6,452 nucleotides of DNA from Longimicrobiales bacterium. GTDB taxonomy: Bacteria > Gemmatimonadota > Gemmatimonadetes > Longimicrobiales > Gaopeijiaceae. The stretch lies in assembly GCA_028280205.1 (NCBI GenBank), contig JANQME010000024.1:1-6452 (forward strand), given 5' to 3'. The position numbers and the translations under genes were made by a program. This document shows, piece by piece, positions 1 to 5,336 of the stretch. The notes under the pieces were generated by a model. The model searched no databases. It had not been told where the DNA came from and saw only the letters and a list, made by a program, of their open reading frames with translations. Every line of letters begins with the position of its first letter. Within the stretch, counting starts at the first letter, position 1.

Positions 1-41
1 CCACCCGGATGCGGGCGCTGATGCGGCGGGACCGTCGTTGA
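1..41 (+). CDS. C-terminal tail of an upstream gene (partial)
   Basis: A reading frame open from the left edge (codons from base 3) ends at the TGA at 39-41. Its last residues read TRMRALMRRDRR, a basic tail. The stop overlaps the TTG start of the next gene in a TTGA junction, the same arrangement seen at two later junctions in this window, and this is the main reason to think the frame is real. Only about 12 residues are visible, so no product can be named. Confidence 0.4.
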   Translation, partial: TRMRALMRRDRR

Positions 42-412
42 GTCGGCTCCTCCTTCTGCTGATGCTCGCGCTCGTGGTCTGGTCCTACTTCCCCGAGACG
101 CGGGCGATCCTGATCGACGTGGGAGCGCCGGTCGTGGTCCCCGTCCTCTCCTGGAGCGCGCAGGAGGAGATGGAGCAGATCGGCCGCAACGTGGTCGAGC
201 ACGAGCGGCTGACCGGCTCGCTCGCGACCGGGCCGGATTGGCTTCCGTGGCTGGACTTCCGCTACGTCGGCGAGGACGTGGGGCGTGACCCCTGGAGCTC
301 GACGTACCAGCTCGAGGTACGCGGCGACTCGGTGGCGATCGTGTCCCTCGGGCCGGACCGGGTGCGCGGCACCGAGGACGACTTCGAGGTCCTCACCGCA
401 CGCGGCCGATGA
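38..412 (+). CDS. Small membrane-anchored protein with a GspG/pseudopilin-like C-terminal head
   Basis: The 124-residue product has a hydrophobic N-terminal segment (about residues 4-18, mostly Leu) that looks like a membrane anchor or uncleaved signal. A helix-like stretch follows (about 41-58, AQEEMEQIGRNVVEHERLTG), then a C-terminal part with D84-P85-W86, Y90, S103-L104-G105, D107 and an acidic D114-D115. Major type II secretion pseudopilins (GspG) end in this order: DPWGxxY, a SLGxDG-like turn, and an acidic calcium-binding loop. The helix before it matches the pilin alpha-1 C-terminal half. No prepilin peptidase site (the G-FTLIE type) is present, so this is unlikely to be a classical pseudopilin. 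The TTG start overlaps the preceding stop by 4 bases, and the TGA stop overlaps the next start. The fold assignment is inferred from motif order; the function is unknown. Confidence 0.72.
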   Translation: MSRLLLLLMLALVVWSYFPETRAILIDVGAPVVVPVLSWSAQEEMEQIGRNVVEHERLTGSLATGPDWLPWLDFRYVGEDVGRDPWSSTYQLEVRGDSVAIVSLGPDRVRGTEDDFEVLTARGR

Positions 413-951
413 TGCGCGGACGGGCCCTCGTGGTGCTGCTCACCGCTCTCGTCGCGATCGCCTTCGTCTCCTCGACGCTCGGTCGGCAGATCTACGCCGG
501 ACAGACGCCGGGGCTCCTCTCCTTCGGGGTGATCCACTTCGCCGGCTACCTCTTCTTCCTCCTCATGCCGGTCGAGGCGCTCATCCCGGTCTATCAGGCC
601 GAGGGGCACGCCGGCTGGCTTCTCGTGGGCCTCGCCGTCGGCACGGCGCTCCTCGCGCAGGCGATCGACTACGGCGTCGGGCGCGTCTTCAGCGACCGCG
701 TCATCGACGGGGTCATCGGCGAGAAGCGCTACGAGAGCTTCCGCGCCCGGATCGAGCGCTGGGGCGGGTGGGCGATCCTCCTCTTCAACCTCTTCCCGCT
801 CTCCTCGCCCAACATGCTCCTCGTGGCCGGGATCGTGCAGTACAGCGCGCGCAAGGCGTTCGCCTTCAGCCTTCTGGGACTGCTGGGGAAGTACGTGGCC
901 ATCATCTACGTGTTCGACGCGGTGACGTGGTGGGCGGGGCGCGGCTCGTGA
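409..951 (+). CDS. VTT-domain (DedA/YqaA-like) integral membrane protein
   Basis: The 180-residue product has hydrophobic segments at about residues 6-24, 36-53, 69-86, 119-143 and 150-169. It fits the VTT (formerly SNARE-associated/DedA) family: a re-entrant-like P54-V-E56-x3-P60, then D87-Y88-G-V-G-R92, a basic amphipathic stretch (105-118), and W118-G-G followed by FNLFPLSSPN and the A140-G141 pair. In characterised DedA proteins this last region carries an Arg-Phe-x-Pro-x-x-Arg signature; here Asn127 replaces the first Arg and no second Arg follows. Family members act in envelope homeostasis, and some have been linked to undecaprenyl-phosphate or phospholipid translocation; the substrate cannot be told here. 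The ATG overlaps the previous stop (ATGA), which suggests translational coupling. A second ATG directly follows and could be the true start. Confidence 0.85.
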   Translation: MMRGRALVVLLTALVAIAFVSSTLGRQIYAGQTPGLLSFGVIHFAGYLFFLLMPVEALIPVYQAEGHAGWLLVGLAVGTALLAQAIDYGVGRVFSDRVIDGVIGEKRYESFRARIERWGGWAILLFNLFPLSSPNMLLVAGIVQYSARKAFAFSLLGLLGKYVAIIYVFDAVTWWAGRGS

Positions 952-967
952 GTCGACGCTCGCCCGG

Positions 968-973
968 GGAGGG
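968..973 (+). promoter_or_regulatory. Shine-Dalgarno for the coaE-php fusion
   Basis: GGAGGG lies 3 bases before the GTG at 977. It sits in the 25-base gap after the VTT gene and supports this GTG as the start. From it the protein begins MRSVALTG, which places the P-loop at the usual distance from the N terminus for CoaE. Confidence 0.55.
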
Positions 974-976
974 CGT

Positions 977-2248
977 GTGCGCTCCGTAGCGCTGACCGGA
1001 AACGTCGCGGCCGGGAAGTCGGCGGTCGCCGCCCGCTGGGCCGGGGCGGGCGTCCCGGTAGTGAGCGCGGACGAGCTGGCCCGGAGCGCGCCCCTTCCGG
1101 GCACGCCCGGCCACGCCGCCGTCGTCGACGCCTTCGGCGAAGAGGTGCTCGCGGCCGACGGCACGATCGACCGCTCCCGCCTGCGTGACGTCGTCTTCCG
1201 CGACGACGCGCGACGCGTCCGTCTCGAGTCGATCGTGCACCCGGAGGTCTGGCGTCTTCGCGACGTCTGGCTCGCGGAGCGGCGCGCGGAGGGCGCCGAG
1301 CTCGTGGTCTCCGAGATCCCGCTCCTCTTCGAGACGGGCCGCCAGGACGACTTCGATGCGGTCGTCTTGGTCGACGCGCCCGAAGCGCTCCGCGTGGGCC
1401 GGATGGTCGAGCAACGCGGGCTGGACGAGGGGGAGGCGCGCCGGATCGTGGCGGCCCAGATGGGCGCGACCGGGAAGCGGGCCGGGTCCGACTACGTCAT
1501 CGACAACGACGGCGACCTGACCGCACTCGAGACCGAGGCGGACCGGGTCCTCGCGGCGCTGCGCGACGCCGTCGGGCTCACCGCCGAGATGCGGGTCGAT
1601 CTGCACCTGCATACCTGGGGCTCCCGGGATTGCCTTTCCGACCCGGAAACCGTGCTCGAAGCCGCGCTGGCACTCGGGTACGACCGCATCGCGATCACCG
1701 ACCACGACCGGATCGAGGTGGCGCTGCTCATGGCCGAGAAGCACCCGGAGCGCATCATCCCGGGCGAGGAGGTCAGGACCGGCGAAGGGATCGACGTGAT
1801 CGGGCTCTACCTGTCCGAGGAGATCCCGCGCGGCACGCCGGCCGAAGAGACGATCGAACGGATCCGGGAGCAGGGCGGGATTCCGTACCTCCCGCACCCG
1901 TACGCTGGCGGAAAGGGCGGCGGTGGGGTGCATGCCGAGCGGCTCGGGGGGCTCTGCGACGTCGTCGAGGTCTTCAACGCCCGGCTCCACTCCCACGTCC
2001 TCAACGACCGCGCCCGCTCGCTCGCCGATCGGCTCGGCAGGCTGCGCGGTGCCGGGTCGGACGCGCACACCGTGCGCGAGGTCGGCAACGCGTTCGTCCG
2101 TCTGCCCCGGCACGCGAACCGCCCGGACGCCCTGCGCGCCGCGCTCGCTCATTCGGTGCTCGGAGGCGTCGAAGCACCGCGGAGCGTCCACCTCGCCTCC
2201 ACCTGGGCGAAGGTGCGCAAGAAGCTCCCGGCGGCCCCCGGTCGGTAG
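977..2248 (+). CDS. coaE: Dephospho-CoA kinase (CoaE) fused to a PHP-domain phosphoesterase
   Basis: One uninterrupted frame of 423 residues carries two complete domains. Residues 1-200 are dephospho-CoA kinase, which phosphorylates the 3'-hydroxyl of dephospho-CoA with ATP in the last step of CoA synthesis. Seen here are the P-loop G8-N-V-A-A-G-K14-S15, S30-A-D32 (usually DAD), H88-P89, EIPLLFE at 113-119 and the C-terminal DYVIDNDGD (172-180). Residues 206-423 form a compact PHP metal-dependent phosphoesterase: H210-L-H212, ITDHD (240-244), the GEE turn with E264/E265, L305-P-H307-P, F333-N334 and G360-S-D362-A-H364. These cover the usual PHP metal-ligand positions. An in-frame ATG at 1589 (M205) lies exactly at the junction, but no good ribosome binding site precedes it, so a fusion protein is favoured; an internal start is possible. 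The free-standing CoaE family is about 200 residues, so both halves look intact. The PHP substrate is unknown; nucleotide or oligonucleotide phosphates are plausible. Confidence 0.93.
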   Translation: MRSVALTGNVAAGKSAVAARWAGAGVPVVSADELARSAPLPGTPGHAAVVDAFGEEVLAADGTIDRSRLRDVVFRDDARRVRLESIVHPEVWRLRDVWLAERRAEGAELVVSEIPLLFETGRQDDFDAVVLVDAPEALRVGRMVEQRGLDEGEARRIVAAQMGATGKRAGSDYVIDNDGDLTALETEADRVLAALRDAVGLTAEMRVDLHLHTWGSRDCLSDPETVLEAALALGYDRIAITDHDRIEVALLMAEKHPERIIPGEEVRTGEGIDVIGLYLSEEIPRGTPAEETIERIREQGGIPYLPHPYAGGKGGGGVHAERLGGLCDVVEVFNARLHSHVLNDRARSLADRLGRLRGAGSDAHTVREVGNAFVRLPRHANRPDALRAALAHSVLGGVEAPRSVHLASTWAKVRKKLPAAPGR

Positions 2249-2272
2249 CGGTTGCCCCCGGGGCTCGGTAGC
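2234..2272 (+). repeat. Short imperfect direct repeat across the coaE-php stop codon
   Basis: GCCCCCGG followed by TCGGTAGC occurs at 2234-2249 and again at 2254-2272, the second copy with 3 extra bases (GGC) between the two blocks. The first copy includes the last codons and the TAG stop (2246-2248). It may be a small tandem duplication that now forms the gene's 3' flank. The repeat is short in very GC-rich DNA, so chance cannot be excluded. Confidence 0.35.
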
Positions 2273-2278
2273 TTTCGC

Positions 2279-2299
2279 GCGCCCGGCGCGGCCGGGTGC
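2279..2299 (+). promoter_or_regulatory. GC-rich hairpin in the gap before nrnA
   Basis: CCCGGC (2282-2287) and GCCGGG (2291-2296) form a 6-bp stem with a GCG loop, and two outer pairs plus a G-U extend it to 9 bp. No T-run follows (next bases are CTCATTCACCCC), so it is not a typical intrinsic terminator. It would bury a GTG at 2296-2298 that could otherwise serve as an upstream start for nrnA. It may be an mRNA-stabilising or weakly attenuating structure, or chance in GC-rich sequence. No convincing -35/-10 pair was found in 2249-2328. Confidence 0.3.
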
Positions 2300-2318
2300 C
2301 TCATTCACCCCAGGGCTT

Positions 2319-2322
2319 AGGA
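2319..2322 (+). promoter_or_regulatory. Shine-Dalgarno deciding the nrnA start
   Basis: AGGA ends 6 bases before the TTG at 2329-2331. The alternative in-frame GTG at 2296 is preceded by CGCGGCCG with no purine-rich site, and it lies inside a hairpin stem. This favours TTG 2329. Confidence 0.5.
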
Positions 2323-2328
2323 ACCGCC

Positions 2329-3357
2329 TTGAGCTATCGGACGCCCGCGCATCGAGTGGCGGCCGTCACCGAGGCCAGGAACGTGCTGTTGGCGGCTCGA
2401 CGGACGGTCCTCACGACCCACCTGAACGCGGACGGGGACGGGGCTGGCTCCGAGGCGGCGCTCGCTTCCTGGCTGCGGGCCCATGGAACGGAAGCATGGA
2501 TCGTGAATCCGACGCCGTTTCCGGACGCCTTCCGCTTCCTCGTCGAGGACGAGGAGTGGATCGTGCCGGTCGGCTCCGCCCGGGCGCGCGATCTGTGCGA
2601 CTCCGCGGATCTGGCGGTGGTGCTCGACACCGGTGAGGTGCCGCGCGTGGGTCGGGTGTGGGACATGATCCGGGATCTGCCGGTCCTGGTCGTCGATCAC
2701 CATCCCACGGGTGACCACGCGATCGGGGGCACGTCGCTCCGCGATTCGGGAGCGTGCGCCACCGGCGAGCTCGTCTTCGACCTGGTGCATTCGTCGAACG
2801 GGCCGTGGCCGGACGCCGTGGCTCACGGGGTGTACGCCGCGATCCTCACCGACACCGGCGGCTTCCGCTTCGACAATACCACGGCGCAGTGCCACCTCGT
2901 CGCCGCCGAGGTGGTGGCCCGCGGCGCCAAGCCGCAGGCGATGCACGAGCGGGTCTACGGATCCTCGCCGATCCGGAAGTACCGGCTGCTTCGCCACGCG
3001 CTCGACACGCTGGAGCGAGACACGGAGACGGGTGTGTCGTGGATGGTGATCCCGCAGAGCGCCTACGACGACCTCGAGGCGGGGCCCGAGGACCTCGAAG
3101 GCCTCGTCGACATCCCCCGCTCGATCGAGGGTACGAAGGTGGGGCTGCTCTTCCGGTCGATCACCTCCGGAGAGGTCAAGATCTCCTTCCGCTCCAACGG
3201 ACCGGTCGACGTGAACACTCTGGCGCGTACCTTCGGAGGGGGCGGACACGTCCGCGCGTCCGGCGCGGTCGTGCCCGGCCCGATGGATGAGGCGGTGGCG
3301 CGGGTCCTCGAGGCGACGCGCGCCGCGGTGGCCCGGACGAAGGAGGAGACCGGATGA
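2329..3357 (+). CDS. nrnA: DHH/DHHA1 phosphoesterase, NrnA-type nanoRNase / pAp phosphatase
   Basis: The product is 342 residues from TTG 2329 (353 from GTG 2296). NrnA-type proteins degrade 2-5 nt RNAs and dephosphorylate 3'-phosphoadenosine 5'-phosphate (pAp) in the cytoplasm using manganese. The DHH domain shows H31-L-N-A-D35-G-D37-G-A-G-S, then V98-L-D100-T-G, the defining D123-H124-H125-P and I172-L-T-D175-T-G-G-F-R-F. The C-terminal DHHA1 domain ends in GGGGHVRASG (303-312), the substrate-binding glycine motif. The order, spacing and length match full-length NrnA. It has no CBS or transmembrane region, which argues against GdpP-type cyclic-di-AMP phosphodiesterases; RecJ is longer. It follows the CoaE-PHP gene after 80 bases and overlaps the next gene by ATGA. 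Family assignment is firm; which substrate dominates is not known from sequence. Confidence 0.93.
   Translation: MSYRTPAHRVAAVTEARNVLLAARRTVLTTHLNADGDGAGSEAALASWLRAHGTEAWIVNPTPFPDAFRFLVEDEEWIVPVGSARARDLCDSADLAVVLDTGEVPRVGRVWDMIRDLPVLVVDHHPTGDHAIGGTSLRDSGACATGELVFDLVHSSNGPWPDAVAHGVYAAILTDTGGFRFDNTTAQCHLVAAEVVARGAKPQAMHERVYGSSPIRKYRLLRHALDTLERDTETGVSWMVIPQSAYDDLEAGPEDLEGLVDIPRSIEGTKVGLLFRSITSGEVKISFRSNGPVDVNTLARTFGGGGHVRASGAVVPGPMDEAVARVLEATRAAVARTKEETG
3341..3348 (+). promoter_or_regulatory. Strong Shine-Dalgarno for the 165-residue unknown gene
   Basis: AGGAGGAG within the end of nrnA lies 5 bases before the ATG at 3354. It is one of the best ribosome binding sites in the window and is good evidence that the small unknown gene after it is translated. 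Confidence 0.6.
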
Positions 3358-3851
3358 GTGGGCCTGCGAAGTGGACGAACGCGGATCCGGGCGTTCCCGA
3401 AGCCCTGCCCAGGACGCTGATCCGGCTTCGGGACGCGCTCGGCTCCGAGCGCATCGACCGCCTGTGGATCTTCCCCCCCACGCGGCGGGGGCGGCGGGAG
3501 ACGGGGCTCGTCGCAGTGAGCCTCTACCAGCCCGATCACGACCGGAGGGAGGTCGTGACGGCGGCGTACACGGCGGAGCAGACGGGGCGGGGTGTCTCGA
3601 TCGAGCCGGCCCTCACCCGCGTCGGAGAGGCGGAGCCGGATCGGTTTCCGCCCGTCATGTCCGGCGTGGTCCGGCGCTCGGGCGAAGGGGCCGGAGCACC
3701 CCGCGAGGTGGGAATCGACGGGGACCCCGTGCGCTTCGAGGCCCTCTTGGAGGAGTCCGACCCGGTGTTCCTGGAGGCCCGCGAGGCGCCGGTCGGTGCC
3801 GTTGAGGCGGGCGCGGTGCACGCAGGCGCGATCGAGGAGGTGGAGTCTTGA
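3354..3851 (+). CDS. Protein of unknown function between nrnA and fur
   Basis: I do not recognise this 165-residue soluble-looking protein. It has no signal peptide or membrane segment. Residues 14-45 read as a helix followed by a strand (E16-ALPRTLIRLRDALGSERI, then DRLWIFPP), then a basic turn T43-R-R-G-R-R and another strand (GLVAVSLYQ, 51-59). The rest alternates short strands with charged loops, which suggests a small alpha/beta domain. The tail (about 145-165) is Ala/Gly/Glu-rich and low in complexity. Its reality is supported by the strong ribosome binding site, an ATGA overlap with nrnA before it and a TTGA overlap with fur after it, and codon use like its neighbours. Co-translation with nrnA may mean a linked role, but nothing shows what it is. 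Confidence 0.8.
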   Translation: MSGPAKWTNADPGVPEALPRTLIRLRDALGSERIDRLWIFPPTRRGRRETGLVAVSLYQPDHDRREVVTAAYTAEQTGRGVSIEPALTRVGEAEPDRFPPVMSGVVRRSGEGAGAPREVGIDGDPVRFEALLEESDPVFLEAREAPVGAVEAGAVHAGAIEEVES

Positions 3852-4363
3852 GCGCCCGGTCCGCCGGACACGAGCAGGGCTCGTCTCCGACGCTCCGTCT
3901 CTTCGGTCGCTACCTCCGCGATCGTGGCCTGCCGGTCACACAACAGCGATCGTCCGTCGCCGAGGTCGTCTTCGACTCTGAGGAGCACCTCTCGGTGGAC
4001 GACATCGAGCGGGCGCTGCGAGAGCGCGGCGAGCGCATCGGCAAGGCGACGATCTACCGGACGCTCGATCTCCTCGTACGGAGCCGCCTCGTGGAGGAGC
4101 ACGACTTCGGCGAGGGCTTCAAGCGCTACGAGAATCGCCTTTCGGGCCACTCGGTGAGCGAGCATCTGATCTGCGTGGAGTGCGGGACCGTGACTCGCTT
4201 CGAGAGCCCCGAGCTGTACCAGATCGAGAGCCGCGTGCGCTCCGAGACCGGCTTCATCCCGATCCGGCGCCGGCTGGAGATCTACGGCCTCTGCAAGGCG
4301 TGCCAGGACGCGGGGGTGGAGCTGACCACGGAAGGCCTCATCTGCCCGATCGAGATCATCTGA
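3848..4363 (+). CDS. Fur-family metal- or peroxide-responsive transcription regulator
   Basis: The product is 171 residues. The N-terminal winged helix contains G27-LPVTQQR34, the H47-L-S motif, V50-DDIERAL57 and the recognition-helix hallmark K66-ATIYRTLDLL76. The C-terminal dimerisation domain carries H106-LICVECG113 and Y146-GLCKAC152, so both structural zinc CxxC pairs (C109/C112, C149/C152) are present. Aligned by eye to E. coli Fur, H47, E95 and H106 match His33, Glu81 and His90. The other HHDH positions read V103-S104-E105, and positions equal to Glu101, Glu108 and His125 look like R117, Y124 and R141. Regulatory metal binding is therefore unusual; PerR-, Zur- or iron-type sensing cannot be assigned. 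The TTG start overlaps the preceding stop, with GGAGG at 3836-3840. The 15-residue leader before the domain is slightly longer than usual. No Fur-box-like AT-rich palindrome was seen. Confidence 0.92.
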   Translation: MSARSAGHEQGSSPTLRLFGRYLRDRGLPVTQQRSSVAEVVFDSEEHLSVDDIERALRERGERIGKATIYRTLDLLVRSRLVEEHDFGEGFKRYENRLSGHSVSEHLICVECGTVTRFESPELYQIESRVRSETGFIPIRRRLEIYGLCKACQDAGVELTTEGLICPIEII

Positions 4364-4379
4364 CCGACCGGCCCGGGAC

Positions 4380-5336
4380 GTGACCGCGCCGCACCGGCCC
4401 GCCGGGCTCGAGGACCTTCCCTGGGAGCCGCCGCGGACCTTCCTGGGCCTCGACCCAGAGCCGGACGCCTTCGGGCGCGCCGACGCCGTCGTCCTTCCCG
4501 TCCCCTACGAGGCGACGACCTCGTTCGGGGGCGGCACGCGGCGGGGTCCCCGGGCGATCCTCGACGCGTCCCGGTATGTGGAGCTGTACGACCGGGAGCT
4601 CGGTTGCGAGCCGGCCGAGGTGCTCGGGATCCACACGCTTCCCGCGCTCGAGCTCACGCGGGCCGGGCCGGCGGAGGCGATGGCGGAGCTGCGTCGCGCC
4701 TACGGCCGACTCACCGAGGCGGCCGGGGATCGCTTCGTCCTGATGCTCGGGGGCGAGCACTCGGTGTCGGCTCCGGCGATCCTGTCCCAGGCGGAGCGGC
4801 TCGGGGCGCGGACACCCGACGCCCGCCTCAGCGTGCTGCAGATGGACGCGCACGCCGATCTGCGCACCGCCTACGAGGGCACGCCGCACTCCCATGCTTC
4901 GGCGATGGCCCGCGTCCTCGACGACGCCGACGTGGTCGCCGTGGGCGTCCGCGGGGTGAGTCGGGAGGAGGTCGACGTTTCATCGGCCCGGTCGGGGTCG
5001 ACGCTCGTGTGGGCGGACGAGATGGCGACGGACGACACGTGGATGGACCGCGCGCTCGAGGCGCTGGGTCCGGTGGTCTACCTCACCGTCGACGTCGACT
5101 ATTTCGACCCCTCGCTCGTGCCGTCCACCGGCACCCCGGAGCCGGGAGGGGGTGACTGGCACACCACGCTCCGCTTCCTTCGCCGCGTCTTCTCCGAACG
5201 GGAGGTCGTCGCCGCAGACATCGTCGAGCTGGCGCCCACGCCGGGCTTCGAAGCGCCCGACTTCCTCGTGGCCAAGCTCGCGTACAAGCTGGTATCGTAC
5301 CGATTCCAGGATCGCCTCGGCTCCGGAGCCACTTGA
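4380..5336 (+). CDS. speB: Agmatinase-family ureohydrolase
   Basis: The product is 318 residues, normal for agmatinases, which split agmatine into putrescine and urea with two manganese ions. The complete ureohydrolase metal set is visible: H127 in GGEHS (124-128), D156, H158 and D160 in MDAHADLR (155-162), and D238 and D240 in TVDVDYFDPS (236-245). The substrate-loop HSHASAM (170-176) resembles bacterial and archaeal agmatinase-type members more than arginases. TGTPEPGGG (250-258) and DIVELAP (280-286, with the conserved Glu) complete the family pattern. It starts at GTG 4380, 16 bases after fur, with only a weak GGGA upstream. Its stop overlaps the next gene's TTG. Arginase, guanidinobutyrase or another guanidino hydrolase remains possible because substrate specificity within the family is hard to read from sequence. 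No arginine decarboxylase lies in this window to confirm the pathway. Confidence 0.9.
   Translation: MTAPHRPAGLEDLPWEPPRTFLGLDPEPDAFGRADAVVLPVPYEATTSFGGGTRRGPRAILDASRYVELYDRELGCEPAEVLGIHTLPALELTRAGPAEAMAELRRAYGRLTEAAGDRFVLMLGGEHSVSAPAILSQAERLGARTPDARLSVLQMDAHADLRTAYEGTPHSHASAMARVLDDADVVAVGVRGVSREEVDVSSARSGSTLVWADEMATDDTWMDRALEALGPVVYLTVDVDYFDPSLVPSTGTPEPGGGDWHTTLRFLRRVFSEREVVAADIVELAPTPGFEAPDFLVAKLAYKLVSYRFQDRLGSGAT

Noticed and set aside
262..1164. Minus-strand open frame of 300 codons over the first three genes
   Set aside because: It spans several plus-strand genes with recognisable proteins and shows only composition-driven Arg/Glu/Pro-rich sequence.
1561..1591. Separate PHP gene starting at ATG 1589
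   Set aside because: No stop ends CoaE before it and no purine-rich ribosome binding site lies at a suitable distance; fusion is the simpler reading, though an internal start is noted as possible.
902..2308. Long minus-strand open frame of 468 codons opposite coaE-php
   Set aside because: It lies fully antisense to a gene with clear CoaE and PHP motifs, its translation is Arg/Asp/Gly/Pro-rich with no recognisable domain, and such shadows are expected in DNA this GC-rich.
2279..2310. Rho-independent terminator after coaE-php
   Set aside because: The stem is good but no T-run follows it, so it is reported only as a hairpin.
1923..2636. Plus-strand frame of 237 codons spanning the coaE-php/nrnA gap
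   Set aside because: It overlaps conserved parts of both real genes in another frame and is Ser/Arg/Gly-rich without motifs.
4364..4379. Promoter or Fur box between fur and the agmatinase gene
   Set aside because: The gap is only 16 bases, GC-rich, and contains no palindrome or promoter-like hexamers.
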